A stretch of DNA of 64,000 nucleotides from Chloroflexota bacterium (GTDB lineage: Bacteria; Chloroflexota; Anaerolineae; JAAYZQ01). Shown here in pieces: positions 1 to 9,103 of the stretch (position 1 is its first letter; the number at the start of each line of letters is the position of its first letter). Both the position numbers and the translations under genes were made by a program. The stretch lies in NCBI GenBank assembly GCA_018606645.1, contig JAGVRI010000002.1, positions 248,001 through 312,000 of the forward strand, given 5' to 3'. The notes beneath the pieces are model-generated. The model was not told the origin of the DNA, did not search any database, and saw only the letters and a program-made list of their open reading frames with translations.

Positions 1-149
1 AATTCGCGCAAGCGCTCCTCAACCTGGACCGGGCTTAGCCCGCGCAAGTCGGTCTGGAGCTTGACCAGGACCGCCTCCTCTGGCGTGGCGTGCCAGGGGA
101 TGGGCTGGCCGGGAATCTCGATCAGCTCAATGCGATTAAGGTTTTCCAT
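1..149 (-). CDS. P-type cation-transporting ATPase, N-terminus (partial, runs off the left edge)
   Basis: Reading the minus strand from the ATG at 149 gives about 49 residues with no stop before the window edge. Its WHATPEEAVLVKLQTDLRGL stretch followed by SPVQVEERLREF matches the cation-transporter ATPase N-terminal domain (W-H, then a Leu-rich segment, G-L-S and E-V-x-x-R-L). This domain precedes the actuator and catalytic domains of P2A/P2-type pumps, which move Ca2+, Mg2+ or other cations across the membrane. The start overlaps the 3' end of the preceding minus-strand ORF by 14 bp, and no strong Shine-Dalgarno is seen. The ORF track omitted it because it is open at the edge. Family assignment is good, substrate unknown. 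Confidence 0.72.
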   Translation of the reverse strand, partial: MENLNRIELIEIPGQPIPWHATPEEAVLVKLQTDLRGLSPVQVEERLRE

Positions 150-405
150 AGACAATCCCATGAGAGAAACAGGTGGTCAGCATAATTGGCCCATATGGAA
201 TGGCAAAGAATCTACCTGTGCCATCAATGGCCTGAATGATACGTTCTTCGCTCCAAACACCTTGTGACCAGCGCATCAAAGAGTCACTGCCACGCAAACG
301 ACGGGGATTGAGCAAAAAGTCGAGCCATTCAACAGCGGTCTGTCCGCGAAGCTCAAGTTCGACGTCTTGGGTGCCAACGGTGAGAAACTTCTCGAAAAGG
401 TGCAT
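136..405 (-). CDS. Hypothetical protein, probably a truncated gene after an attC site
   Basis: An 89-residue ORF starts 46 bp beyond the attC-like site at 451-512 and ends inside the start of the P-type ATPase gene. The N-terminal part (for example LRGSDSLMRWSQGVWSEERI) looks like a real, conserved soluble protein. The last residues (CFSHGIVYGKP) read like out-of-context sequence. I suspect the 5' part of a longer cassette gene, possibly a type II restriction-endonuclease-like protein, cut off when this edge of the array was deleted. That family guess comes from memory of the motif only. Function is not assigned. Confidence 0.45.
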   Translation of the reverse strand: MHLFEKFLTVGTQDVELELRGQTAVEWLDFLLNPRRLRGSDSLMRWSQGVWSEERIIQAIDGTGRFFAIPYGPIMLTTCFSHGIVYGKP

Positions 406-450
406 ATTTGGGATGCCTTCCAGAGTTGATCATATCCCACTTGAGAAGGC

Positions 451-512
451 GGCTAACGGCATCCGCTTCAGCCGCAGACGCGAAGCGTGTCGGCTGCAAG
501 TGGGGGTTGGGC
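451..512 (-). other. attC-like recombination site A1
   Basis: A 62-bp imperfect palindrome is bounded by GGCTAAC and GTTGGGC. The first is one base off the RYYYAAC core and the second fits GTTRRRY. The inner arms CGCTTCAGCCG and CACTTGCAGCCG (reverse complement of the right half) pair with one unpaired extra base. In integron attC sites that extra base marks the left arm, here placing the site in minus orientation, as for the flanking genes. Confidence 0.68.
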
Positions 513-544
513 AGCATTACATTATGCCATTCCTCGGTAATGCT

Positions 545-628
545 GCCCAACGATTTGCGCATAAGCCGCCCGCGAGCGAGGGAGCGAAGCGACCGAGTGA
601 AGCGGGTCGGCTTATGCGCGTGTTAGGC
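545..628 (-). other. attC-like recombination site A2
   Basis: An 84-bp palindrome runs from GCCCAAC to GTTAGGC, both fitting the attC core consensus. Arms GCGCATAAGCCG / CGGCTTATGCGC are perfectly complementary and the middle is a variable GC-rich stretch. It lies 83 bp downstream of the stop of the sortilin-like gene and 32 bp from site A1. The 32 bp between them hold only a small inverted repeat (GGCAGCATTAC / GTAATGCTGCC), so there is no cassette gene between the two sites. Confidence 0.77.
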
Positions 629-710
629 CGCATTCCTCTTGCAAACTGAACATTTTTGAGCTGCAGAAGTCTTGCCCACCGAGAGCAATTCGGCAACTTG
701 ACCCGAATAC

Positions 711-3148
711 TTATCTTCTCACCAACGGCAGATAGATAGGGTGAAAGATGAGGGCGCGCCGATAGACTCCCGGGCTCATCAGGTCTGTTTGAGCCGCCTG
801 AGTCATATTGCTATAGGAGCCCGGAGTGACAATTCTGTACCCGCCAGCAGAACCCACGTACATGACTAATCGCTGCTGGCCGTTCACCCCCACATCATGT
901 CCAAATGCCAGGGAATATGCAGGCCCCTGCGAGAGTCCTTCTGCAAGCATGAGGGAATGGCCACCATCCAGACTCTGAAATAGTCCATCCCAGGTAGCGA
1001 TGTAGAAGACCCGTGAGCCAAGCGGTGAAAACACCATCTCCGCCACCGGGCCTCCATATACCGGGTTTCCATATTCATCGGTGAGCATCTCCCACGTCGC
1101 CCCGCCGTCCTGCGAAATGTTGATACCTTGACCATGGCTATGGACATAGATCACATTGCCATAGTCAGGGTGCACGGTCACCAGGCGGATGCCTCCGATG
1201 TTCTCAGGCGTCAAACGTTCCCAGGTTTCACCCCGATCCTGGCTACGGTACAACCCCGCATTGGTTGCCGCATACACCCGCTGAGGGTTGTGCGGATCAA
1301 AGAGAATACGCCAAAGCCGGCCTTCCACTACCTTGACAATTCGCCAACCTGCAGCAGCGTTGTCGCGGATGTAGATAACCCCTGTAGCGTTTTCCAGGTC
1401 TCCTGATGATATAAGCGCTCCAGCCAGAAGCCTGCCCGGTCGTTCCGGGTCGGGGGCGACCATGACACCATTCCCAATGGCGTCGGCAGGAGCACCTTCC
1501 GGACGGGGCAAGTACTCAATCTGGTACGTCGCCCCCCGGTCCGAACTGATGTACAAACAGGGTTCCACACAGATAGCCGGGAAATACACGATGTTAGGGG
1601 TAAAAGGGTCAATCACGATGGGACCTTCCCAGCCGATCCAGGGGGCAGGGATGTCCAGGGATTGCCAATTACGTCCCCCATCAATGGTTTTAATAAAATT
1701 CACACTCATCCCCAGCGGAGAAGCATAGGCCTCGTCGGGATTTTGTGGGTTAACGCCCAGGAAACCCAGCATCAGACCCGCCAAACCTTGATTGGATGCC
1801 CGCCAGGTCTGACCGCCGTCCTCGCTTTTGTATACCCCCCATCTGTAGCCGCATACACCGTCGTCCGCGCCGGGTCGTTTGGCGCGTCGGGGGCAGGGCT
1901 CAGGGCAAAATCCCAAACGTAGGGAATATCCTCCGGCATTGCTGGCAACCAACTCTGGCTGTTGTCGGTGGTAAAGTACCGATAGCGGCCTGCTGCTATC
2001 CAGATGATCCCTGGAATCGTCGGGTGAATGGTGATTGAATTCACCATCGCATCGGGATAAGGGAGATTGCCAATCACTTGAAAGGTAAGACCGCCATCCT
2101 GGCTGGAAAAAGCGTGCCCGTTTGTCGCTATATATATGTTGTGCTCGCCGAGACTGTTCGGGAACGGGTCAACGACGATGTGCCGGATGAAGTTTGATAC
2201 CGTTACCGGATCGGTCCAGGTGATACCGCCATCGGAACTGGCATAGAATTGCCCCTCGCGGCTGCCAAAGTAGATGCGGTCGGGATCGGCAGGGCTGAAA
2301 GCGACGCTGGTAACAGGAAGATCGTTCGGGTAGGGCCTCGTCCATTCCCCTGTCAGATAACTGTATTTGAACAACCCACCGCCATCGGTGCCGGTGTGTG
2401 CCCTGCCGCTCACCCCCAGATAGACGGCATGGGGTTCCAGCGGATTCCATGCAGGGTAAAAGTCATAAACACCCGTCCACGAGTCCACTTCCCCTGGAAC
2501 GAACCGTTGCCAGGTCAGGCCATCGTCGGCTGAGTGCATAAGGCCCTCGTTCGCCCCTAAGTACAAACGAGGCTCGCCGTTATAGTACTCGAAGACCAGT
2601 TCGGTCAGCATGGTGCCGAGATAGGCGGGTTGCCAGTGTTCGGCGGCATCGCTGCTAACGAACAGTCCCGTACCGCCAGCGGATGCATAAACCTTTGTAC
2701 TGTTTTGTGGGTCAATGAACACGGCTTCGGTGAACCCGCCGTAGGGGCCGTTTGTTTCCCAATCGTTGCCTTCCTGATATACCAGAATGGCATTTTCTTT
2801 CGCGCCCGACTGCCCATCCGGATTGATCACGGTCAGGGTATAACTGCCCGGCGACAGCCCCCAGGGTACCAGTGCGGTCAGTGTCTGAGTATCTACGAAC
2901 GTTACCTCCCGCAGAGGAACGGTTCCCAGCGTTAACGTCGGTGTGGGGACGAAATTGTCACCCGTGACGGTAATGTACATGTTGGTTGCATTAGGTAACT
3001 CGTTCGGACTGACTTCCAGAACGGTCGGCGGTGCAGCCGAGTAGGCAGATGAGCGCACAGCCCCCATGCTCAGGGTAGTGACTCCCAACATCACCCCGAG
3101 GATAGAAAGAAAGGTGATCACCTTCTGATGGATAGTAGTGTTTGACAT
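711..3148 (-). pseudogene. Sortilin/VPS10-type beta-propeller exoprotein with IPT/TIG domain, one frameshift
   Basis: Two overlapping frames make one gene. ATG at 3148 has AGGAGG six bases upstream. A signal peptide (residues about 8-35) is followed by an IPT/TIG domain (PTVLEVSPNELPNATNMYIT) and then a long series of BNR/sortilin repeats (SSDGGITW, SQDGGLTF, SEDGGQTW). The frame breaks near 1834-1842 in a run of six G (minus strand). One extra G would join DGG to VYKSEDGG and give about 810 residues. The protein ends IYLPLVRR, like the tail of the subtilase at 51 kb. It is expected to be secreted, with unknown ligand or substrate. The break may be a sequencing error rather than true decay. 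It sits between attC-like sites A2 and A3, as a cassette gene would. Confidence 0.72.
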
Positions 3149-3169
3149 GGGAAACCTCCTTGCCAAGCG

Positions 3170-3299
3170 GCCTAACGGCTCGCGCTTCAGCGGCGGCGTG
3201 ACGAGCAAGACGCCTTTGCTCACAACCCGCCCCAGCCTGCGCCAACACGCGGACCCGCAGCGGCGGAAGCCGCCGTCCGCCTGCAAGCGCTTGTTGGGC
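3170..3299 (-). other. attC-like recombination site A3
   Basis: A 130-bp element runs from GCCTAAC to GTTGGGC, both perfect attC cores. On the minus strand the left arm AAGCGCTTGCAGGCGGACGG pairs with the right arm (CGCTTCAGCGGCGG in the + direction), leaving unpaired extra bases in the left arm, as in classical attC sites read 5' to 3' on the minus strand. Its GTTAGGC end lies 22 bp before the start of the sortilin-like gene. A small ORF (3220-3420, minus) between this site and the head core at 3429 reads mostly through attC sequence and is probably not a gene. Confidence 0.82.
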
Positions 3300-3428
3300 G
3301 CACAAACCCGGCATGCAAAACGCCTTCGCCTTCACGCGCCCATGACCCCTGCGGGCAAAGCAACCTTGCCGCAGCCACACCAGCAGGCAAACGGCGCGTT
3401 TTCACCTGATAAAGTTCCATCCATTCGC

Positions 3429-3637
3429 GCCCAACTATTCAGAATACGGAATCCAGCCTTATTCCCAATTCAGTATCTTAGACGGATTCCACCTGGTTCC
3501 CCGAGGGAGTGGCTTTTACGGAGAACTTCCCCATCATATGCCTGACCAGTCTGAGTCAGAACATGTCCAACGCGACTCTCGATAAATACATGATAGCACA
3601 ACACCCGGATTCTGTCAAAGGAAAGGAAATCAGATGA
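3429..3637 (-). repeat. Integron head copy 1: intI start remnant, Pc-like promoter, attI-like core
   Basis: This is one of three ~205-210 bp related copies (others at 57307 and 63488). On the + strand it ends with AAGGAAATCAG-ATG-AGC-CCG-TAG, the remains of an intI start. On the minus strand a promoter TTGACA (3613-3618), 17 bp, TATCAT (3590-3595) points towards array A. The far end is GTTGGGC (3429-3435), the integron core consensus, next to the conserved TATTCAGAATACGGAATCCA block. Beyond the intI start codon the gene is lost and is replaced by a GC-rich palindromic repeat (GCGGACGGACCGTCCGC). Confidence 0.75.
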
Positions 3638-3819
3638 GCCCGTAGTCTGCACCACCTCTTGTGCAGCGTGGCGGACGGACCGTCCGCCGCCCGCTGGATG
3701 ACCAGGGAGGTTAGAGACCAGGCCGAGGCACGGCCCGCCGGCCATACCCTTAACAAGCGTTGCCCAATCTGGTGGCGGGCCACCCTGCGGCGAGTCACCG
3801 GTCATCCTGCCGCCACAGG

Positions 3820-5085
3820 TCATGGCAGAGGAAAAATCACCGCATTATTGTCGCGTCTTGTCTCAGGGTAGGCCCCGTTCGCCTCCGGCGGGTTCACGGT
3901 AAAGGTCAGAACTCCTCCCCGGCTCCACAGGTACCCAATGCGGATCGCCGCCACCCCCAGGCCGTTCCCCCGGACGAGGGGGATGACGTCGGTCATCTTG
4001 CGGCCGGCCTGGTTCTCGATGCGGATCGGCACGTTGGCTGCGTCTCGAGTCCCCAGGTTGTGCACCGTCACGACAGCGATCCACGGTTGTGGGGTCTCGA
4101 TGTCATCCGCCGTGATGCTGAAATCATACGCTTCCGGCGGGCTGACGACCGCCGGGGGTGCCTCGGCTGGCAGTTCCACGTTAACGGTGATTAGGTTGTT
4201 GGTAAAATTGTCTTCCGGCAGGCTATCCTCCCATTGCCGGGGATTGACCTGTACCGTGAGGAGCTCACCCCGACGCAGGACGCGGCCTGCCTCGACATAG
4301 ACCTGGGCGGTGCCGCCGCAGGGTGGGATGGCAGGACTGTAGGCCAGACCGGACCACTGTTCCCCGCTGACCACGATGGGCACGTGGTATACTGGCTGGT
4401 TGCCCAGGTTATGCACTCGCACCCACACGCCCCTCTGTTCTGGATTGGGCAGGATATCTGCCGCTCCGACCTCCACATCCAACCGGCCCGGGCAGAGATC
4501 GCTCGGAGAAGCGTCAAAGGGCATTATCTTGATCGGGAGGAGCACGCTGTTATCATCCCGATCCTTTTCTGGCAGTGTGGGCATCCCAGATCGCCACGCT
4601 TCGGGCAGGAGGTTGACTCGCACCCAAAGGCGGTGATCCCCCCCGGCAAAAATCCAGTCCACCGGAACCGCTACCACCTCAGACCCCAAGGCAGGGACGG
4701 TGACGGTCAGCAGTTGGGTAAAGGGGGTGTAGCCAATTTGCTCCGGTTCGCCGGCGATATAGACCATGACCGGGACCCGGGGAGCCGAAATCGCCGCTCG
4801 ATTGTGGATGGTGACAGTCAGGGTAAACGGCACTCCGGCCTGGAGGGGGAGCGGGGTGATCGAGATATCGTCTTCCGTAAGAGCAAGGTCCACTGGCGGG
4901 CTGGAAGGTGTGGGCGAAGGGGTCGGTTCCAAGAAAAGGTCAGCCGGCGTGAACGGTGGTGCTGCATCCCCTGCCCGCTCTCCAGTTCGGCGGTCGACGC
5001 ACCCCTGTACCGTGACGAGCAGCGCCACTGCCAGGCAAAAGAAAAACCGGTTGATCACCTGTTTCGGTCTGGTATCCTCGTTCAT
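3820..5085 (-). CDS. Secreted lipoprotein with three CARDB domains
   Basis: This 421-residue protein has an N-terminal hydrophobic segment (FFFCLAVALLVTV) ending in a lipobox-like QGC, then a Pro/Thr/Ser linker (PTPSPTPSSPP) typical of proteins tethered outside the membrane. Three immunoglobulin-like CARDB modules follow (about residues 65-200, 205-310 and 325-421). Each contains a V-x-V-H/T-N segment and a final DNN or NNL motif (DRDDNSV, DNFTNNL, RRDNNAV). CARDB modules act in adhesion or as structural spacers, and no catalytic domain is visible. The gene is divergent from htrA. Its downstream neighbour is integron head copy 1. Confidence 0.85.
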   Translation of the reverse strand: MNEDTRPKQVINRFFFCLAVALLVTVQGCVDRRTGERAGDAAPPFTPADLFLEPTPSPTPSSPPVDLALTEDDISITPLPLQAGVPFTLTVTIHNRAAISAPRVPVMVYIAGEPEQIGYTPFTQLLTVTVPALGSEVVAVPVDWIFAGGDHRLWVRVNLLPEAWRSGMPTLPEKDRDDNSVLLPIKIMPFDASPSDLCPGRLDVEVGAADILPNPEQRGVWVRVHNLGNQPVYHVPIVVSGEQWSGLAYSPAIPPCGGTAQVYVEAGRVLRRGELLTVQVNPRQWEDSLPEDNFTNNLITVNVELPAEAPPAVVSPPEAYDFSITADDIETPQPWIAVVTVHNLGTRDAANVPIRIENQAGRKMTDVIPLVRGNGLGVAAIRIGYLWSRGGVLTFTVNPPEANGAYPETRRDNNAVIFPLP

Positions 5086-5187
5086 CTTCAGAGCGTGGGC
5101 ATTGTAGCACCGGGCCTGGCCGTTGTCAAACCCTAGAGGTTCAACACGATGAGCCGGGTATCGCCACCAAGATAGCCCAGGTAGTGC

Positions 5188-5216
5188 TTGATCTTTCCGA
5201 TGAAAAGAGGTACAAT
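5188..5216 (+). promoter_or_regulatory. Sigma-70-type promoter of the htrA-like gene
   Basis: TTGATC (5188-5193), 17 bp, TACAAT (5211-5216). It lies in the intergenic region between divergent genes, 78 bp before the chosen start codon. Confidence 0.6.
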
Positions 5217-5293
5217 AGAGTTATGGGACGAATGATTCAGCCTGATCAAAGCCCCTATCCTCGAAAGATTGTGTGATAAGGAGGGACAGTTCG

Positions 5294-6454
5294 TTGCGCA
5301 AGAAAATGCTCTTCGGATGGTTGGTGGGCCTGTTGGCCCTCACCATGTTGGCCTGCAACTTGTCAGAGATCAGCTCGTTCATGACTGCTACTGTTCCTGC
5401 GACGCCGACGCAGGGAGCGACGCCGTCTCCGGCGACGGAGACCCCTTCCCCGTTACCTCCCGCTCAAGCTGTTGCCACGGATGTAGAAGAACAGTTGATC
5501 GTAGAGGTCTATGCCCGGGTCAGTCCGGCGGTGGTCTGCATTACCGCCCGGGAACAGTTTGGCACCTGTATCGGCTCCGGGTTTGTGATCGACCGCGAAG
5601 GCCATGTGGTCACGAACAACCATGTGGCGGAGGCGGCCCCGGACCTTCTGGTGACGCTTGCCGATGAACGGACCGTTCCGGCGGACGTAATCGGCCGCGA
5701 CCCGGGCAGTGACCTGGCGGTGCTCAAAATCTCGGTTCCGGCCGAAGATCTGACCCCCGTCGAGCTGGGCGATTCGTCCACGCTCAGGGTTGGGCAGCGG
5801 GCCATTGCCATCGGAAACCCCTTTGGACTGGAGCGGACGATCACCACCGGTGTGATCAGTTCGGTAGGGCGGACTATCCCGCGAGAGGACAGCGATTTTC
5901 AACTGGCCCAGGTGATCCAGACGGATGCTGCCATCAATCCTGGCAATTCGGGAGGGCCTCTGCTGGACTCGCAAGGGCGGGTGATCGGGGTGAACACGGC
6001 GATTCGCAGTCTCACCGGGGTTAGCTCTGGGGTCGGTTTTGCCATCCCGGTTGACATTGTCAAGCGGGTGGTCCCCGAACTCATTGCCACGGGCCGGTAC
6101 CGTCATGCCTGGCTCGGAGTGCGGGGACGGACCATCACCCCGGAAATGGTCGAAGCGATGGACCTGCCGGTGGAGGTGGGGGCGTTGATCTTTGCCGTGG
6201 AACCAGGAGGACCGGCAGCCAAGGCCGGGCTGCGAGGCGGCGATCGGGAGGTGATGGTCGCCGGCATCCCCATGGTGGCGGGGGGCGATATTATTGTGGC
6301 GATTGGCGGCACGCCGGTAAAGCGGTTTGACGATGTGGTCAATTACCTGGCCATCCACACCAGTGTGGGCGATGTGGTTACCTTGACCGTGGTGCGGGGA
6401 ACGGAACAGATCGAGATAGACGTTACGCTGGAAGAACGTCCGGAGGGTCGCTAA
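5294..6454 (+). CDS. HtrA/DegP-like membrane-anchored serine protease (S1C) with PDZ domain
   Basis: The track starts at a GTG at 5273, but AAGGAGG (5278-5284) sits nine bases before a TTG at 5294, which I take as the start (386 residues). A hydrophobic segment with lipobox LTMLAC suggests a lipoprotein. The trypsin-like triad is visible as His110 (NNHVAEA), Asp140 (GSDLAVL) and Ser219 (NPGNSGGPLL). A single PDZ domain occupies about residues 285-380 (GGDIIVAIGGTPV). The protein should act outside the membrane, degrading or refolding damaged exported proteins. The ~50-residue Thr/Pro-rich linker after the Cys is typical of Chloroflexota lipoproteins. It is followed by the baeRF-like gene in the same direction. 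Confidence 0.9.
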   Translation: MRKKMLFGWLVGLLALTMLACNLSEISSFMTATVPATPTQGATPSPATETPSPLPPAQAVATDVEEQLIVEVYARVSPAVVCITAREQFGTCIGSGFVIDREGHVVTNNHVAEAAPDLLVTLADERTVPADVIGRDPGSDLAVLKISVPAEDLTPVELGDSSTLRVGQRAIAIGNPFGLERTITTGVISSVGRTIPREDSDFQLAQVIQTDAAINPGNSGGPLLDSQGRVIGVNTAIRSLTGVSSGVGFAIPVDIVKRVVPELIATGRYRHAWLGVRGRTITPEMVEAMDLPVEVGALIFAVEPGGPAAKAGLRGGDREVMVAGIPMVAGGDIIVAIGGTPVKRFDDVVNYLAIHTSVGDVVTLTVVRGTEQIEIDVTLEERPEGR

Positions 6455-6512
6455 CCAAGTCGAAGAAGGGGTTCATCCAAAGCCAAAACGATAGACTTGA
6501 CAGGGAGGGAAA

Positions 6513-7628
6513 ATGTTTACTGAACGAGACCTGGATGAGCTGGTGAGATTTCGGAGTGAGAATTCTCCGGTACTGAGCCTCTATCTGAATGTGGACCCCA
6601 CCCAGCAGACGACCGATCAATATAAACTGATCTTGCGTTCGATGCTGAAGGAGGTTGCTGGCGAGGTCGATCCGGCCGATGTGGATGCGGTCGAGCGCTA
6701 TTTTGACTTTGAGTATGACTGGCAGGGCCGGGGGGTGGCGGTCTTTTCCTGTCAGCGAGCGGGCTTTTGGCGCAGCTATGCGCTGGCCGTGCCGGTGCAG
6801 AATGAGGTTCGCGTCTCTCAGCGACCGTATATCAAACCCCTCACCGATGTGTTGGACGCCTATGGACGTTACGGGGTGATCCTGGTGGACCGCGAAGGGG
6901 CGCGGATGTTTCTCTTTCACCTGGGAGAACTGGTGGAGGCCACTGGCATGTTGGGGGAAGAGGTCCGTCGCGTGAAACATGGCGGCGCTTCGGGCGTGGC
7001 CGGTATGCGGGGAGGGATGACAGCGCGGGCAGCACGGCGCAGCGAAGCGGTGGTCCAACGCAATCTGAAAGAAGTGGTCGAAGCCGCCGAACAGTTTTGC
7101 AGCAACAATGGCATATACCGCCTGGTACTGGGGGGGACGGAGGCCAACGTCAGTCAGTTCTATGACATGTTGCCTCGTGCCTTACAGTCCAAGGTGATCG
7201 GTTCGTTCACTGTGGACTCGGTAGCGCCGGTCAGCGAGGTCCAGGCGCGGTCCATGGAAGTGATCGAAGAGGTCGCGCAGCGTCGCGAGAATGAACTGGT
7301 GGATCAGGTCATCGCTGGTTGGAAACGGGGAAGCGGGGCTGTCGTGGGGTTGTCCGATACTTTGGCTGCTTTGCAAGAGCACCGCATTTTGACGTTGCTG
7401 GTGGCTGCCGGCCTGGAAGCGCCGGGGTACCGCTGTCAGAATTGCCGGTATCTTATGCTCTCGGAACGGCAGGAGTGCCCCCTGTGTGGAGGTGTAGTGG
7501 AGGTGGTGGAAGACCTGGTGGACACCATCGTTCGCCGGGCATTGGAGCAGGATGTCGAGGTGGAGATCGTCCGGGGCAATCGCCAACTCGAAGAAGCCGG
7601 CTCGATCGGCGCGTTGCTCCGCTACTGA
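6513..7628 (+). CDS. Bacterial release-factor-like protein (baeRF family 10 type) with zinc ribbon
   Basis: This 371-residue soluble protein starts 58 bp after htrA behind GACAGGGAGGG. The opening (SPVLSLYLNVDPTQQ) and the central segments (YGVILVDREGARMFLF, and an eL30-like YRLVLGGTEANVSQF) match the baeRF/eRF1-Vms1-like fold of bacterial proteins related to archaeal and eukaryotic release factors. The central loop that carries GGQ in true release factors is here GGASGVAGMRGGM, so a classical peptidyl-tRNA hydrolysis motif is absent. The C-terminus has a four-Cys zinc ribbon (CQNC and CPLC). A role in ribosome rescue or stress is likely but unproven. Confidence 0.8.
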   Translation: MFTERDLDELVRFRSENSPVLSLYLNVDPTQQTTDQYKLILRSMLKEVAGEVDPADVDAVERYFDFEYDWQGRGVAVFSCQRAGFWRSYALAVPVQNEVRVSQRPYIKPLTDVLDAYGRYGVILVDREGARMFLFHLGELVEATGMLGEEVRRVKHGGASGVAGMRGGMTARAARRSEAVVQRNLKEVVEAAEQFCSNNGIYRLVLGGTEANVSQFYDMLPRALQSKVIGSFTVDSVAPVSEVQARSMEVIEEVAQRRENELVDQVIAGWKRGSGAVVGLSDTLAALQEHRILTLLVAAGLEAPGYRCQNCRYLMLSERQECPLCGGVVEVVEDLVDTIVRRALEQDVEVEIVRGNRQLEEAGSIGALLRY

Positions 7629-7708
7629 TTGGGGGCAAGCGCCGTGGCCTGGGTCTTCCGCGAACCACGATGAGACAACCCGCACATTGACTGGATACCC
7701 GGAAGATT

Positions 7709-7746
7709 CCTGGGGTAGCTGAGGGCCTGGCCCTGGCTACCCCAGG
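7709..7746. terminator. Hairpin between convergent genes
   Basis: CCTGGGGTAGC and GCTACCCCAGG form an 11-bp perfect stem with a 16-base loop. It lies between the convergent baeRF-like gene and the solute-binding protein gene. There is no clear T run, so it is only a probable bidirectional terminator. Confidence 0.45.
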
Positions 7747-7774
7747 TTGCTGTCTGCGGTCCATCTATGGAATG

Positions 7775-9076
7775 TTACGGTTGGAGCAGTTCCGAGAGAC
7801 GGCGCTGAATGGTTTCTACGGTTGTCTCTACCCCCTGTTCCTGGGTTAACAGCTTGTGGACCTCGGTATAGATGATGGCCGAGAGTTCGGGATAGAGGGA
7901 GGTCTGGGGTCGGGGCCGAGTGGCCGACAGCGCAGTGTGGAGGGCCTGAAGCGAAGGGTCTGTCTGAAGGAGTGTGGGGTCCGCATACACACTTTCCAAG
8001 GCCGGAGGCTGAGTTTCCTGCAGGGCGAGCTGAGCCTGGGACTCGTAACTCACCAGGAAGGCCATAAAGCGGAATGCTTGCTCCGGATGCTGGCTAAAGG
8101 CCGATAGAGCCAGGCTGCTTCCACCCAGGCAGGACGCCGGCAACGGAACCGTTCCCACTCGACCGGTCACGGGAGAGTCGGGACGGTTGAGGCGGTCCCA
8201 GGCATACGACCAGTTGCGCATCACCACTGCCTCACCGCTCTGAAAGAGTGCGAGGGTGGCGGCTTCCCGATAGGTGGTCACTTCGGCGGGTGAAATGCCC
8301 GAAGCGATCAGTTCGGCCATCTGGCGCAGGGCCGTCCGGGTGACCGGGCTGTCAAAGACAACGTTTCCCTGGTCAATGACCTCTCCCCCGTGGGCCCAGA
8401 TGAATTCAAGAACATTACAGGTCAGGGTCTCGTAGCTGTCCCCCTGCCAGACATAACCCTCAACCTGTTCTCCCTGGGCTCTGAGGTGGCGGATCAGGAG
8501 CGGGAGATCGTCCCAGGTTGAGGGGGGCTGGTAGCCATATTTCTCCAGCAAGTCTCGACGATAGTACCAAAGGCCGCCGTCTATGGTCCAGGGGAGGGCA
8601 AATATCTGACTGTCCAGGGTGTTGGCCTGGATGCTCGCCGGGTAAAAGCGTCTGGTGTCGAGATCGTGCGCCCGGATATACTCATCGAGAGGTCGCAGCC
8701 CGCCAGTGGCGGCAAGACGAGCGAGCCAGGCCGGATTCAGGAGCAGGATGTCGCGACTGGTATCCCCCTGTTGGAGTTCGGCGACGAATGCTTCCGGTCC
8801 TGTGGCGACAGATTTGGGTGGTTTCACCACTTCGACGCGAATGTCCGGGTTCGCGGTTTCAAAGGCGGCGATCTGCTCATCCAGGACACGCAATGTCGGG
8901 TCGTCCAAGGAACCAGACAGAGCAATGGTGACGGGAAGCTCAAATGGGACGGTGACCGTGGGTGGGGCAGCGCTGGGGGATGGGGCTCGCGGGATCGGTT
9001 GGCAAGCGACCAGCGCACACCCGGTGAGCAGGCCCAGCCAGACTAGTGTCCGGAGCAAGACGCTGGATCGGAGCAC
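7775..9076 (-). CDS. ABC transporter solute-binding lipoprotein, family 1 (sugar type)
   Basis: This 433-residue protein has an N-terminal signal with a lipobox (LLTGC, or the later ALVAC) and a Ser/Pro-rich linker. The fold is that of family 1 extracellular binding proteins: IALSGSLDDPTLRVLDEQIA, then FETANPDIRVEVV, DILLLNPAWLARLAA, and ALPWTIDGGLWYYRRDLLEKYG, which matches the usual P-x-x-x-D-x-x-x-x-Y-Y-N motif. It probably binds a sugar or similar solute for an ABC importer. No permease or ATPase partner is next to it. It starts 27 bp after the heme O synthase gene, so the two are probably cotranscribed. Confidence 0.85.
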   Translation of the reverse strand: MLRSSVLLRTLVWLGLLTGCALVACQPIPRAPSPSAAPPTVTVPFELPVTIALSGSLDDPTLRVLDEQIAAFETANPDIRVEVVKPPKSVATGPEAFVAELQQGDTSRDILLLNPAWLARLAATGGLRPLDEYIRAHDLDTRRFYPASIQANTLDSQIFALPWTIDGGLWYYRRDLLEKYGYQPPSTWDDLPLLIRHLRAQGEQVEGYVWQGDSYETLTCNVLEFIWAHGGEVIDQGNVVFDSPVTRTALRQMAELIASGISPAEVTTYREAATLALFQSGEAVVMRNWSYAWDRLNRPDSPVTGRVGTVPLPASCLGGSSLALSAFSQHPEQAFRFMAFLVSYESQAQLALQETQPPALESVYADPTLLQTDPSLQALHTALSATRPRPQTSLYPELSAIIYTEVHKLLTQEQGVETTVETIQRRLSELLQP

Positions 9077-9103
9077 GGCAGGGGTTTTCTCGAAAGGCCC
9101 GGA

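Noticed and set aside
353-562. Minus-strand ORF containing NPHLQPTRFASAAEADAVSR
   Set aside because: It is the translation of attC-like site A1 and its flanks, not a protein gene.
3220-3420. Small minus-strand ORF after head copy 1 (MELYQVKTRRL...)
   Set aside because: More than half of it is attC A3 read through, and it has no recognised domain.
5453-6358. 301-residue minus-strand ORF
   Set aside because: It is antisense to the HtrA-like protease and has no recognisable domain.
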